From NCBI RefSeq assembly GCF_900099805.1, contig NZ_FNDR01000002.1, positions 620,001 through 684,000 on the forward strand: DNA of 64,000 bases. The letters are read 5' to 3'. The position numbers and the translations under genes are program-made. The notes below the pieces were generated by a model. It was not told the DNA's origin. It worked only from the letters and a program-made list of their open reading frames with translations, and searched no databases. This DNA is from Variovorax sp. OV700. GTDB taxonomy: Bacteria > Pseudomonadota > Gammaproteobacteria > Burkholderiales > Burkholderiaceae_C. Of this stretch, positions 27,454-36,517 are shown piece by piece (positions within the stretch are counted from its first letter, which is position 1; the number at the start of each line of letters is the position of its first letter).

Positions 27454-27864
27454 TCAGATCGGTCGTTCTAGCGAGATCTCGGTCGGAGTTGTCTGGAAGG
27501 CAATCTGCTGCCAGCGCCCGTCTTCCTGAACCCACACCTGCATGACCCGGGAGTCGATTCGCATACGGTCTCCTGTGTCCTTGCGCTCCAATTCGAGCAA
27601 TTGGCGCCCTGTCATCAGCGCCGAATCCCCGAGGATCCGAACGTGCAGATCGTCAAAGCGTTCGACGCGAAGGTACCGGGCGCTGAATCCGCCAGTCGCC
27701 ATGTAGCTCTCGTACGTGTCGACCTGTCCCATTGCATGGATATGAAGGAGATCCCGGTGAAGTAGATCTCGGAACCTTCCCCGATCAGCAGCGACCATCG
27801 CAGAGCAGCGCTCGCGCTCAAGAGCGATCAGATTGGCAGCGGAGGCAACCTCAGAGCAATTCAT
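27454..27864 (-). CDS. SnoaL-like/DUF4440 nuclear-transport-factor-2 fold protein
   Basis: A 136-residue small NTF2-like protein with I-D-S-R-V-M-Q-V-W-V-Q-E-D-G-R-W-Q near the C-terminus, typical of DUF4440. Family members are dehydratases, isomerases or have no known activity. It has a good AAGGA ribosome-binding site. A truncated paralogue head lies in front of xdhA (9108-9254), so this gene type was probably linked to that operon. Its role is unknown. Confidence 0.75.
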   Translation of the reverse strand: MNCSEVASAANLIALERERCSAMVAADRGRFRDLLHRDLLHIHAMGQVDTYESYMATGGFSARYLRVERFDDLHVRILGDSALMTGRQLLELERKDTGDRMRIDSRVMQVWVQEDGRWQQIAFQTTPTEISLERPI

Positions 27865-28047
27865 GTTCAATTCCTTAAGAAGACAGTTACGCGGCAACCA
27901 CCGTCAGGCCATGGCGGTCTCTCGACGCGACCGATCCCTGGACGCCTATGGCCAGACCGCTGCCAGTGCGCAGGCGAGGCAGAGAAGATGACAATGAGGA
28001 CCGGGCGCACGTTTCGCTCGTCGCTATGATTCGCGGGTTGCTTCTTG

Positions 28048-28460
28048 TCATGGCTGAATGCGTTTGGACGCCGGGGCCAGGAGCTCGGACCAACTCCACC
28101 GTCCGCCCAATTCCGTGCGGCTGATTTCGAGCGCCTTACCGAACGTATCGACATTCCCTGCAGTGGTCAGCATTGAAGCAGGACCGCGAGTCGGAATCGC
28201 TCCATGCGCTCCGGTGGGGCCATTGGCGCTTGGCCAATGCCGGACAAAGTCCGGACCTTCCCAGTCCTGTCGCGAATGATCATGAACGCATCGCCACCGA
28301 AACCGGAGAAATGCGGATACGTGACACTGAGGCCGGCCCCTTTGGCAATCGCCACTTCGATCGCGCTGCCTTTCGACTTCAATACCTCCAGGCCAATGCT
28401 GGTCGCCAGGGAGTGTGGGCTCGTGACCATTCCATGCTTCGACTGTGCGAGGGTTCGCAT
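28048..28460 (-). pseudogene. Gamma-glutamyltransferase-family N-terminal fragment, frameshifted
   Basis: Starts with H-G-M-V-T-S-P-H-S-L-A-T-S-I-G-L-E-V-L and continues through S-G-F-G-G-D-A-F-M-I-I-R-D, the N-terminal large-subunit part of Ggt-family enzymes. The frame then shifts, with further family-like sequence (W-S-W-S-E-L-L-A-P-A) in another frame before homology stops. The catalytic threonine region is missing. Confidence 0.75.
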
Positions 28461-28490
28461 CGAAGGGTGTCCGCTCTCGGGGGGGCAAGG

Positions 28491-29240
28491 TCAGAGAACC
28501 AGCTCGCGACTTACGGCGCGCACATCAACCTCGAATTCCATGCCTTGTACGGGTGGATAGCTGGGAAACAGCGTAAGACCGACGTTCGTAAGCCCACTCT
28601 CAGCAAACACCGACGAAACGACAGCCTCGACCGGATGTACCGTGTAGATCTGTGAAGCAGTGATCGACGACCATTCAGCACCCAACTGCAAGACTCTCTC
28701 GCGGAGTGCTTGCATGATGTACGCCGCCTTGCTCTTCAGGCCATCAGAGGAGACGTCGGCGCCACCAAAAATCCCGTCGGGCTCGCTCTCGATGTTTTCC
28801 GGCTTGCCCGAGATGAAAAAGTCGACTGGCCGAACCTCGTGTTTTCGCTCGACCGGGGCGGTGTATGTAAACGCAAACACGGAAGGCTCTATTGGAGGGC
28901 TGTACAGCGGGGCGAGGTTGCTGCGACCGATGGGATAGGGCGGCTGCCCTGAAAACCCACACGAGGCCAGAAGCTCAATGTATTTCCTGTTGAACTGATC
29001 GAAGTCTGAACGCGCAAGGGCCGCGGGCGAACGCAGTTCACACGCAGCTAACGCTGCCAGGGGCCTGCCCCTTTGTTGGAGGAAGGCAGCGATCTTCCGG
29101 AAACCCGCTTCCAGTGGTTGCGGCCGCAAAAACCGGACGCGATGCAGCTCGCTGCCTGCAAGAGCAGCGACGCCGTTTGAGAAATAGCCACCCGGGATGA
29201 ATCGAAAATTCCCAAGCTCATGGATCGCCGCGGTATTCAT
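28491..29240 (-). CDS. RidA/YjgF-like protein (tentative)
   Basis: A 249-residue protein whose last ~100 residues have the layout of the RidA/YjgF/UK114 fold (I-Y-T-V-H-P, then an F-P-S-Y-P-P-V-Q-G-M-E-F-E-V-D-V-R-A-V ending). RidA-family proteins hydrolyse enamine/imine intermediates produced by lyases and aminotransferases. The N-terminal half resembles a second, diverged copy of the same fold. It sits between the ggt pseudogene and the HisC-like aminotransferase. Assignment is by pattern only and is moderately secure. Confidence 0.5.
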   Translation of the reverse strand: MNTAAIHELGNFRFIPGGYFSNGVAALAGSELHRVRFLRPQPLEAGFRKIAAFLQQRGRPLAALAACELRSPAALARSDFDQFNRKYIELLASCGFSGQPPYPIGRSNLAPLYSPPIEPSVFAFTYTAPVERKHEVRPVDFFISGKPENIESEPDGIFGGADVSSDGLKSKAAYIMQALRERVLQLGAEWSSITASQIYTVHPVEAVVSSVFAESGLTNVGLTLFPSYPPVQGMEFEVDVRAVSRELVL

Positions 29241-29375
29241 CGAAGCCTCATTAAGACAAATGGCACTTACTTAAGGCCCATGACGCTGAAGTCACGGGGC
29301 CAGCCCTCATGACACATGACCAAGGTGTTCAGGCTGACCTACATGAGCCCTTGCGTTTGCAAAGGCCGCTGCAGG

Positions 29376-30491
29376 TCAAGCCAGGATCTCACGCAACTCG
29401 CTGAGGAACCTGTCGTTGTTCTCTCGGGAACTGACCGTAATCCGCAGCGAACCACGCTGATTTGGCCAGGGCATCGCTTGTATCAGAATGCCGCCCTGTT
29501 TCAGCTTCTCCACGATGTCCTGGGCGGAAACCTGCGTTGCTGTGGGAAGACCCGCAGCAAGAAAATTCGCCTGACTGGGAAAGACCTCAAAGCCAAGCGC
29601 AAGCAGTCCGTCGCCAAGCCGGTTGCGTTCGCCAATGGTTTTGTCCAGCGTCGCCTCAAGGTGAGCCTTATCGGCATAGGCCTCGGTCGCGGCTGCGAGG
29701 GCGACCCGGTTCACATTGAAGTTCGGGCGAAGCTGCATGAGGCCCAACTGTATCTCGGTACCGCTGCTGATCGCGTAGCCGACACGAAGCCCAGCCAGAC
29801 AATAGGCCTTGGAAAACGAGCGTGTCACAGCCCAGGGGCCAACTCGGCTTGAGAGCAGTGCAAGAACATCAGGCCCACCACCATGGGCCGAAAACTCATA
29901 ATAGGCTTCATCGATTACCAGGAGGCAATTCTCGGGAACCTCCTCAATCGCGCGGAGGATGTCGGCCTGCCCGAGCGTGCCGCCGGTGGGATTGTTGGGG
30001 GTGCAGAGATAGAACAGGCGGGTCTTGGCGGTGATAGCCCCCAACATCGCCGGCACATCATTCACGCCATCCGACCGCAGGGGAACGCTGACCAGCTTAC
30101 CGGCCGCGATCTGCACACCCTTCGGACAGGTGGGAAAGGTTGGGGTGGGAACCACCGCCTCATCGCCCGGCTCGATCGAAAGCATTGCCAGCGCAACCAG
30201 CAACTCACCACTGCCATTGCCGAAGCTGATCCGATTGGTCGGTATACCCGTCTGGCGGGAGACAGCCGCAGCGAGAGAGCTGCAGCCGTGGTCGGGATAG
30301 GAGTTGAAACTGCCAAGCGTCGCAACAGCCGCGTGAATGGCTTTGGGCGAGGGTGGAAAAGGCGATTCGTTCAGGTTCATGCGAACATTAGACCCATCGA
30401 CTTCGAAACCACGGTCAGCAATCACCGGCGGTTGAGGGAAAACAATTTCCCGAACTTTTTTGATAGGGAAGAGGTGTTTCATCGTGTCCAT
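29376..30491 (-). CDS. HisC-like PLP-dependent aminotransferase
   Basis: A 371-residue fold-type I aminotransferase of the histidinol-phosphate aminotransferase/CobD group. PLP-binding features are T-P-N-N-P-T-G near 164, D-E-A-Y-Y-E-F near 194 and the Schiff-base lysine K228 in S-F-S-K-A-Y. It ends with the substrate carboxylate arginine region L-R-I-T-V-S. It is separated by 230 bp, containing a TRAP transporter scrap, from npdG. It may handle an imidazole amino acid or the tyrosine/glutamate side of F420 metabolism; a housekeeping HisC role is less likely inside this island. Confidence 0.85.
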   Translation of the reverse strand: MDTMKHLFPIKKVREIVFPQPPVIADRGFEVDGSNVRMNLNESPFPPSPKAIHAAVATLGSFNSYPDHGCSSLAAAVSRQTGIPTNRISFGNGSGELLVALAMLSIEPGDEAVVPTPTFPTCPKGVQIAAGKLVSVPLRSDGVNDVPAMLGAITAKTRLFYLCTPNNPTGGTLGQADILRAIEEVPENCLLVIDEAYYEFSAHGGGPDVLALLSSRVGPWAVTRSFSKAYCLAGLRVGYAISSGTEIQLGLMQLRPNFNVNRVALAAATEAYADKAHLEATLDKTIGERNRLGDGLLALGFEVFPSQANFLAAGLPTATQVSAQDIVEKLKQGGILIQAMPWPNQRGSLRITVSSRENNDRFLSELREILA

Positions 30492-30565
30492 TTCGGCAGT
30501 ATCAACGGTGTAGTTTGGTGTGCAATGCGGGTCTATATCGGCCGACTGCCTACCTATTCAAGCAT

Positions 30566-30697
30566 TTACGGCAACCAGGTCGCGATGCCTGGGAAAGCAA
30601 TCAGCAAGATCAGGAGTGCTATCTCGATCGCAACGAAAGGCCAGACCGAATTGATCGCTTGCGCAAGCGTTATGCCATTCTGTTTGCGCCTCGGCAT
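30566..30697 (-). pseudogene. TRAP transporter DctM subunit, C-terminal tail
   Basis: The minus strand encodes W-P-F-V-A-I-E-I-A-L-L-I-L-L-I-A-F-P, then the tail I-A-T-W-L-P before a stop. This is the characteristic last helix of TRAP large permeases. Only 43 codons remain. It suggests that the ancestral cluster carried a TRAP uptake system, lost here. Confidence 0.65.
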
Positions 30698-30723
30698 CGC
30701 CGCCCGATCCCCGATCTGCGGCG

Positions 30724-31392
30724 TCAGTGGCTTGGCGCCCAGATCTTGATCCCGGCGTGCGAAAAGGGCACCGCCTTCGAGATGTTGATCCGGATGAGGA
30801 TCGGCGTGATTGCCTCAATGCAGCGCGCACTCTGGGCGGGGCCGGCATTGTAGGAGGTCACACCGAGCTTGTTGCACAGCTCCATAACCTTCATCCGGGC
30901 CGTAAGATCGTCGCCGCAGACCAGCACGTCACAGTTGATGTCCCAGTCCAGCGTATTCAGCGTTGTGGCCGATACGTTGTGCAAAGCGCCGATCACCGGA
31001 ATTTCCGGCCCGAGCAGGGCCTGAGCGGCCTCGGTTGCCGAGCCTTCCGGCGGCATGCTCACAAGTTTGGGATCGTTCGCGGACAAGGGCACGACAATGT
31101 CGACGAGGATCTTGCCCTTCAGTCCAGCCTTGATGGCCTCAAGCGTCACATTGTGCGCGCTGAAGGGAACCGCCAGGATCACGATCTCGTCCGCCTTTGC
31201 GACGGCGGCATCGTTGTTGACGCCGACGATCTGCGCACCGGCACCAGCCAGACGCTGGTTGAGTTCTGCGGCGATCTCAGCGCCACGCACCCCGTCGCGC
31301 GATCCCAAGGCAACAGGAATACCCGCACGCGCGAAGCGCAGTGCCAGACCCTGGCCTTGCGGGCCGGTTCCACCGATAATCGCTATAGTCAT
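30724..31392 (-). CDS. npdG: NADPH-dependent F420 reductase (F420H2:NADP+ oxidoreductase)
   Basis: A 222-residue Rossmann protein. The N-terminal nucleotide-binding loop is [13 protein letters not shown], followed by G-S-R-D for NADP 2'-phosphate selectivity. Later come [10 protein letters not shown] and the family-typical H-N-V-S-A-T-T-L and V-L-V-C-G-D-D segments. It transfers hydride between NADP(H) and F420, here probably charging F420H2 for the LLM enzyme. Its ATG overlaps the cofE stop (ATGA), the last gene of a cofD-cofC-cofE-npdG operon. Homologues occur in actinobacterial nitrophenol/picrate clusters and in methanogens. Confidence 0.92.
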   Translation of the reverse strand: MTIAIIGGTGPQGQGLALRFARAGIPVALGSRDGVRGAEIAAELNQRLAGAGAQIVGVNNDAAVAKADEIVILAVPFSAHNVTLEAIKAGLKGKILVDIVVPLSANDPKLVSMPPEGSATEAAQALLGPEIPVIGALHNVSATTLNTLDWDINCDVLVCGDDLTARMKVMELCNKLGVTSYNAGPAQSARCIEAITPILIRINISKAVPFSHAGIKIWAPSH

Positions 31393-32159
31393 TTGAACAT
31401 ATCCTCTGATTGATTTCTTAAAAGGTCGCCTGCGCAACCTGGTTTCTCATGCCAGTGCAATCCGCGGATCATCACCAGTGGCGTCCGCGACGCTTTGCCA
31501 ATGACGAGACCCGAAGCAGCCGCAATTTCATCCCCGAAGGCGGGTTCGGTAACGGAAAGTTCGCGGCCATGCGCATCCAGATTTCCGATTTCGGTCCTCA
31601 GAGCGGGCAGACCGGCGGCACCGATCGCGACGTTGACCTGACCCAAACGCCAGGGCCGACCAAAGGTGTCGCTGATGACGAGGCCGAAGGCACAGGCAAA
31701 CCGCGCTTGCAGTGATTGGTGCAGGCGGCGGGCGCACGCATCCGGATCGCGCGGCAACAGCAGAACGCGATTCTCGCCGCCAACATTCGACCTATCCACG
31801 CCAGCATTGGCCGAGATGTGGCCACTGACATGCTCGCAGATCAGCGTGCCCTCCTTCTGGCTCGGGTGCCAGAAATGTTTGACCACCCGGCTACTCTGGC
31901 GAAGCACGACTTCGACATAGCGGGCGTCTTTGCCCAACTGATCTGCCAGCTCCTTCGCTTCAGCCGACGGGGCCACCTCGTCCAGATCGACGAAAAGCCC
32001 CTCAGCCTTGGAAACGACCTTCTGCGCCACGACAAGGATATCGTTCTGCGCTATGCCGCCTGCGTGGCTGTGGATCGCATCGCCGAGGATGCGCGCAAGG
32101 TCGTCGCCGGAGGTGATATCCGGAACCCCTGGGATGGAGAAAATCGAGACTGCGGTCAT
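31389..32159 (-). CDS. cofE: F420-0:gamma-glutamyl ligase
   Basis: A 256-residue CofE that adds L-glutamates to F420-0 with GTP. Signature parts visible are [15 protein letters not shown] near residue 40, G-V-D-R-S-N-V near 120 and [13 protein letters not shown] near 165. It lacks the C-terminal FMN reductase domain found in actinobacterial FbiB; that function is probably supplied by the separate gene at 39964. It lies 7 bp after cofC and overlaps npdG. Confidence 0.95.
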   Translation of the reverse strand: MTAVSIFSIPGVPDITSGDDLARILGDAIHSHAGGIAQNDILVVAQKVVSKAEGLFVDLDEVAPSAEAKELADQLGKDARYVEVVLRQSSRVVKHFWHPSQKEGTLICEHVSGHISANAGVDRSNVGGENRVLLLPRDPDACARRLHQSLQARFACAFGLVISDTFGRPWRLGQVNVAIGAAGLPALRTEIGNLDAHGRELSVTEPAFGDEIAAASGLVIGKASRTPLVMIRGLHWHEKPGCAGDLLRNQSEDMFK

Positions 32160-32166
32160 GTTGTTT

Positions 32167-32790
32167 TCAACTGTGTTTGTCGCGCGACGCGATCTGTGAA
32201 AACTCTTGCAGATGTTCGGCTGAATCCAGATCGAACCTTATGTTGCTGTCGCGAAGGATGTGGCAGACCAGCCCGTTGCGCATCGCCTCCAGCCGATGGG
32301 CGCGAAACGATCCTTCGCCGTATTGGAACTTCATGGCGTCAGGCGGCGAAACCATCAGGCAGTTGGTTCCGCCATCTACCGATTCACAAAGTGCCACATG
32401 CCCGCGTGGCAAGACCAGGTTCTGCAAATAAACCAGATCTGCGGACGACAACAGGGGCAGGTCCATCGGCAGAATCGCCATCCGCTCGAAGCCGTTCGCG
32501 GCGGCCCAGCTTGCGGCCTTCCTTGCGGCTTCATTGATGCCTTCGGCACGGTCCTCAACCAGAGTGTTGAAGCCACGCGCCTTGCAAATGGCCTCGACCT
32601 GCCTGCTTTCCGTGATCACCAGAACGGCCGAGTCATCGGCGGCATTGGCAACCACGTCGAGCGTCCTTTCGAACATCGCCAAAGCGAACTCCCGCCGCGA
32701 ACGGTCATCCAGAACCATGGAGAGCCGCGACTTGGAAATCGACGGGTCCTTCATGGGAATCGCGAAGAGAAGAGGCTTGACCTGGCTCAC
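32167..32790 (-). CDS. cofC: Phosphoenolpyruvate/2-phospholactate guanylyltransferase
   Basis: A 207-residue nucleotidyltransferase of the CofC/FbiD family that activates 2-phospholactate, PEP or 3-phosphoglycerate with GTP. The N-terminus A-I-P-M-K-D-P-S-I-S-K-S-R-L matches the usual P-x-K-x-x-x-x-S-K-S-R-L, with L-P-M-D-L-P-L-L near residue 110 and D-G-G-T-N-C-L near 140. A GTG start at 32790 overlaps the cofD stop (GTGA). Which C3 acid it uses cannot be read from the sequence; the presence of an FMN reductase gene favours the PEP route. Confidence 0.92.
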   Translation of the reverse strand: MSQVKPLLFAIPMKDPSISKSRLSMVLDDRSRREFALAMFERTLDVVANAADDSAVLVITESRQVEAICKARGFNTLVEDRAEGINEAARKAASWAAANGFERMAILPMDLPLLSSADLVYLQNLVLPRGHVALCESVDGGTNCLMVSPPDAMKFQYGEGSFRAHRLEAMRNGLVCHILRDSNIRFDLDSAEHLQEFSQIASRDKHS

Positions 32791-33770
32791 GGCACCACCC
32801 CACAGGCCTCGGCAGACAGCGCCGTGGCCAAGACGGTACGCGCCAAGGCCACCTTGTCTTCCAACGAGGTCATGACAATATTGCAGGCGACGGCACACAG
32901 GCCGGCCGACTTCACATCGCCGCAGAATGCCCGATCAGAAGTATCAATCAGCAGCGTGTCGGCAATCCCGGCATAGCGCCGCGCGACGGCACCGACCGTG
33001 GCCTCGAACCCCAGGGATACCATCATCCTGTCCGCCGGACCTTTGATCGCCTTTCCGTTGACGAAGGGGCACACGGCGATCCTCGCGGCTTTGGCACCGG
33101 CAATCGCCGTCCGCATCCCGGCAATGGAGAGGATCGGCTCTATCGAGACCAACGGATTGCTCGGCGCGATCACGATGACATCGGCATTTGCGATCGCGTC
33201 CAAAGCTGCCGGATTCGGGGCCGCCACATCGAGTCCCTGGTAGGACAGCTCCAGCACCTCAGGAGCGCAATGTTCGCGGACGAAATATTCCTGGAAACTC
33301 AGCCAGCCCGCTTCCGTTTTTACGCGGGTTTGCACGACATCCTCGGTTGACAGAACAATCCGGCAGCAAGCGCCGAAAGCCCGAGAAATATCGTCGGCGA
33401 TGGCCTGGCGCGCGTGACCCTTGCGCAAGCGGCTGCTGCGATAGATATGCAGGCCAAGATCGCGGTCGCCGAGCGTCATCCAGGTTTCTTCGCCCAATTC
33501 CTTCAACACCGAAAGCCCGCGCAGCGCCTCGTCCGCAACCCCCCATCCCTGCTGTCGATTGATCCGGCCACTCAGGCTATAAGTGAGCGTGTCGATATCG
33601 GGCGATACCCACAATCCGTGGAACTCATCATCGTCCGCGACATTTCCTATGACGGTCAGGTCGACATTCTCGAGGCCCGCGAGCCCCTCCGCCATCTTGG
33701 CACCACCAACGCCCCCGGCCAGCAGGACAACGGATCTGTTCGTTGATGATTTCGACAAAGAATCTGACAT
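32787..33770 (-). CDS. cofD: 2-phospho-L-lactate/PEP transferase (CofD/FbiA)
   Basis: A 327-residue CofD/FbiA that joins the guanylylated C3 acid to FO, giving F420-0 or dehydro-F420-0. The N-terminal G-G-V-G-G-A-K-M loop, N-V-A-D-D-D-E-F near 43, D-L-G-L-H near 100 and P-S-N-P-L-V-S-I near 200 are standard. It is the first gene of the minus-strand F420 operon. Its ATG lies 35 bp from leader repeat C, and the fbiC gene is divergent on the other side. Confidence 0.95.
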   Translation of the reverse strand: MSDSLSKSSTNRSVVLLAGGVGGAKMAEGLAGLENVDLTVIGNVADDDEFHGLWVSPDIDTLTYSLSGRINRQQGWGVADEALRGLSVLKELGEETWMTLGDRDLGLHIYRSSRLRKGHARQAIADDISRAFGACCRIVLSTEDVVQTRVKTEAGWLSFQEYFVREHCAPEVLELSYQGLDVAAPNPAALDAIANADVIVIAPSNPLVSIEPILSIAGMRTAIAGAKAARIAVCPFVNGKAIKGPADRMMVSLGFEATVGAVARRYAGIADTLLIDTSDRAFCGDVKSAGLCAVACNIVMTSLEDKVALARTVLATALSAEACGVVP

Positions 33771-33804
33771 CGCTTAGCAACCAATCCTGCAATTTCAGTC
33801 AAGG

Positions 33805-33898
33805 ATGTGACCGACGCTTGCCTGCAGATTAGCGCTAGCTACACCCGCAGATCAGTTTCATACCGTATTGCGCCGATACCCTACTCCGTGAGACTTGT
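33805..33898 (-). repeat. Leader repeat C (partial copy), between cofD and fbiC
   Basis: About 94 bases nearly identical to the distal part of leader repeats A and B, including the TAGCGCTA palindrome. It lies in the cofD-fbiC divergent region, so it may control cofD, fbiC or both. The gene-proximal part found in copies A and B is replaced here. Confidence 0.8.
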
Positions 33899-33986
33899 CG
33901 GGTGCGGCAGGCGACCGCAAAATTGTTGTACTAGTTGGGGTAGTAGTCGGCGCGGACGTGGACATCTCAGAAAAGGGCTTATCAGT

Positions 33987-36386
33987 ATGATGAAAGACAT
34001 CCGGTTTGATCTGAACGATCTGGACCTCCTCCACGTTCTAGAGCAGGCGCCTCTGGAGGATATCCTCAAGGCAGCCAGCGAGAAAGCCAGAGCCTCCCAT
34101 GGCGCTGTAGTCTCGTACTCCCGAAAAGTCTTCGTTCCGCTCACTCATCTCTGTAGAGACGTATGCGCCTACTGTACGTTCGCTGCGCCGCCAGTCCGCA
34201 ATCAGAAGTCCTTCCTGTCTCCAGACGAAGTGCTCGCCATCGCCGAGGCCGGGCGCGCTACCGGCTGCCATGAGGTGCTGTTCACTTTGGGAGACAAGCC
34301 GGAGCTTCGCTATGCCAAGGCACGCGAAGAGCTGGCGACCCTAGGGCACCAAACGACACTTTCCTACTTGGAGGCGATGTGCGAGCTGGTGTTCAGGGAA
34401 ACAGGCCTTTTCCCGCACATCAATGCCGGGGTAATGTCGGAGGACGATATTGCGCGACTGCGCAAGGTGAGCATTTCACAAGGCCTGATGCTGGAAACCG
34501 TTTCCGACCGGCTTTGCCAGCGCGGCATGCCGCACTTCGGTTCGCCTGACAAGAAGCCCTCCGAGCGCCTCGCGACGATCGAGGCGGCGGGGAAGCAAGC
34601 CGTCCCGTTCACGAGCGGCATCCTGATCGGTATCGGCGAAACGCGTGCCGAGAGGATTGAATCGCTGCTGGCTCTTCGCGCGCTGCACGAGAGATACGGC
34701 CATATCCAGGAAGTGATCATTCAGAACTTCCGCGCAAAGCCGAATACGCGCATGGCCAATGCGCCCGAACCGACGACCGAAGACCACCTTTGGACGATCG
34801 CGGCCGCCAGACTTCTCCTTCCTGCCAGCATGAACATTCAAGCTCCGCCCAATCTTTGCAAGGACAGCTACACCGAGCTTCTCCGAGGCGGGATCAATGA
34901 TTGGGGCGGAATTTCTCCCGTGACCCCTGACCACGTCAATCCTGAAGCAGCGTGGCCGGAGATCGATCGTCTAGCTGATGCAACCCGGCGTTCGGGCCTC
35001 GAGCTGGTCGAGAGATTGGCGATCTACCCCGCATACACTAACAATGCCGAGCGTTGGATTGATCCGGCCTTCATCACGCCAATTAAGCGCGCGTCCGACG
35101 CTGACGGATATGCACGTGCCGACAAATGGTCTCCAGGGATCGCCAGCGTGAAACCTGCGGAGCCATTTCCATCACCCATTGGCGGGCTGCGCTTCTACGC
35201 GATGGACGGAGTGCTGAACCGCGCCGAATCGGGAGCGCGGCTCGATGAGCGTGAGCTGGCGAGCTTGTTTCAGGCACGTGGTTCCGGCGTTTCCGAAATA
35301 TGCAGCGCTGCGGACGCACTACGCAGATCCATCAATGGCGATACCGTCTCCTATGTGGTGACTCGCAATATCAACTATACGAACATCTGCTCTTTCAAAT
35401 GCAGCTTCTGCGCCTTCTCGAAGGGTAAAACCAGCGACAACCTTCGCGGCAAACCTTACGATCTCGCCCTCGATGAAGTGCAACGCCGCGTTGTCGAAGC
35501 GTGGGACCGTGGTGCCACCGAGGTCTGCATGCAAGGCGGAATTCATCCCAAATACACCGGGCAGACTTACCTCGACCTCGTTAAGGCCGTAAAAGAAGCG
35601 ATTCCTGAGATGCATGTCCATGCCTTCTCGCCGCTCGAAATCACCCACGGCGCTCAGACGCTCGGAATCGAGATCCCGACGTTTCTGTCGATGCTGCGCG
35701 ATGCCGGCCTTGGAAGTCTTCCGGGCACAGCAGCCGAAATTCTGGACGACCCCATTCGCCAACTCCTGTGCGCCGACAAGCTAACGACAGTCCAGTGGCT
35801 GAACGTGATCGAACAGGCGCATCGGGTTGGCCTCAAAACGACGTCCACCATCATGTTTGGTCACGTCGATGGACCCCAGAATTGGGCACGTCATCTGCTG
35901 CATCTCCGCGACCTGCAGGAACAGACGGGCGGGATTACCGAATTCGTCCCCCTGCCCTTCGTCCATATGGAGGCGCCCGCCTTCTTCCGAGGCGAAACGA
36001 GGAAGGGCCCGACATGGCGAGAAACAGTCCTAATCCATGCCGTCGCCCGTCTGGCACTTAACCCGTTGATCACCAATATTCAGGCCTCCTGGGTGAAACT
36101 CGGACCAGACCGTACCCGTGACGTCTTGAATGCCGGCGTGAATGATCTCGGCGGAACCTTGATGAACGAGAGCATTTCGCGTGCCGCCGGGACCGAACAC
36201 GGACAGGAGTTCGCTCCCAAGGAGATGGAGGCGCTCATCCGCTCCGCTGGCCGTGTCCCGCGGCTGCGAACGACCACCTACGGCGATGCTCCCGTCGAGC
36301 GCCGCAATGCAGCCTTCGCTGCGCCAGAGCTTACGCCGATGATTCTTACACCGCCAAGCCGCAAGTCTTTGAGCATGGCGAGCTAG
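33987..36386 (+). CDS. fbiC: FO synthase, fused CofG-CofH radical SAM enzyme
   Basis: A 799-residue two-domain FO synthase, the fused type typical of Actinobacteria. It condenses 5-amino-6-ribitylaminouracil with tyrosine into the deazaflavin FO. The CofG-domain cluster cysteines are C56, C60 and C63 (C-R-D-V-C-A-Y-C). The CofH-domain cysteines are C468, C472 and C475 (C-S-F-K-C-S-F-C). CofH features include V-C-M-Q-G-G-I-H-P, H-A-F-S-P-L-E and N-D-L-G-G-T-L-M-N-E-S. An upstream open extension of 60 codons is read through leader repeat C and is not family-like; ATG-ATG at 33987 is the sensible start. It is transcribed away from cofD and followed by the M20 gene. Confidence 0.95.
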   Translation: MMKDIRFDLNDLDLLHVLEQAPLEDILKAASEKARASHGAVVSYSRKVFVPLTHLCRDVCAYCTFAAPPVRNQKSFLSPDEVLAIAEAGRATGCHEVLFTLGDKPELRYAKAREELATLGHQTTLSYLEAMCELVFRETGLFPHINAGVMSEDDIARLRKVSISQGLMLETVSDRLCQRGMPHFGSPDKKPSERLATIEAAGKQAVPFTSGILIGIGETRAERIESLLALRALHERYGHIQEVIIQNFRAKPNTRMANAPEPTTEDHLWTIAAARLLLPASMNIQAPPNLCKDSYTELLRGGINDWGGISPVTPDHVNPEAAWPEIDRLADATRRSGLELVERLAIYPAYTNNAERWIDPAFITPIKRASDADGYARADKWSPGIASVKPAEPFPSPIGGLRFYAMDGVLNRAESGARLDERELASLFQARGSGVSEICSAADALRRSINGDTVSYVVTRNINYTNICSFKCSFCAFSKGKTSDNLRGKPYDLALDEVQRRVVEAWDRGATEVCMQGGIHPKYTGQTYLDLVKAVKEAIPEMHVHAFSPLEITHGAQTLGIEIPTFLSMLRDAGLGSLPGTAAEILDDPIRQLLCADKLTTVQWLNVIEQAHRVGLKTTSTIMFGHVDGPQNWARHLLHLRDLQEQTGGITEFVPLPFVHMEAPAFFRGETRKGPTWRETVLIHAVARLALNPLITNIQASWVKLGPDRTRDVLNAGVNDLGGTLMNESISRAAGTEHGQEFAPKEMEALIRSAGRVPRLRTTTYGDAPVERRNAAFAAPELTPMILTPPSRKSLSMAS

Positions 36387-36517
36387 CCCCAAGGACAGAC
36401 AAAAGGTCGGCGGCCCCGCCAATGCACGGCTGTCGACCGAGCCCGGAAGCGCCGAGGAAGAATTTATAGGTCTCACCGGGCTCACCAGAGATCGAACAAT
36501 ATTAACCATACGGCTCT

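Noticed and set aside
33807-33986. 60-codon N-terminal extension of FbiC
   Set aside because: The extension reads through leader repeat C and non-homologous DNA; the family-like start is the ATG at 33987.
30724-36386. Picrate/dinitrophenol degradation cluster
   Set aside because: NpdG and an LLM protein are shared with npd clusters, but the other npd-type genes are not recognised and the surrounding enzymes point to N-heterocycle/ureide chemistry.
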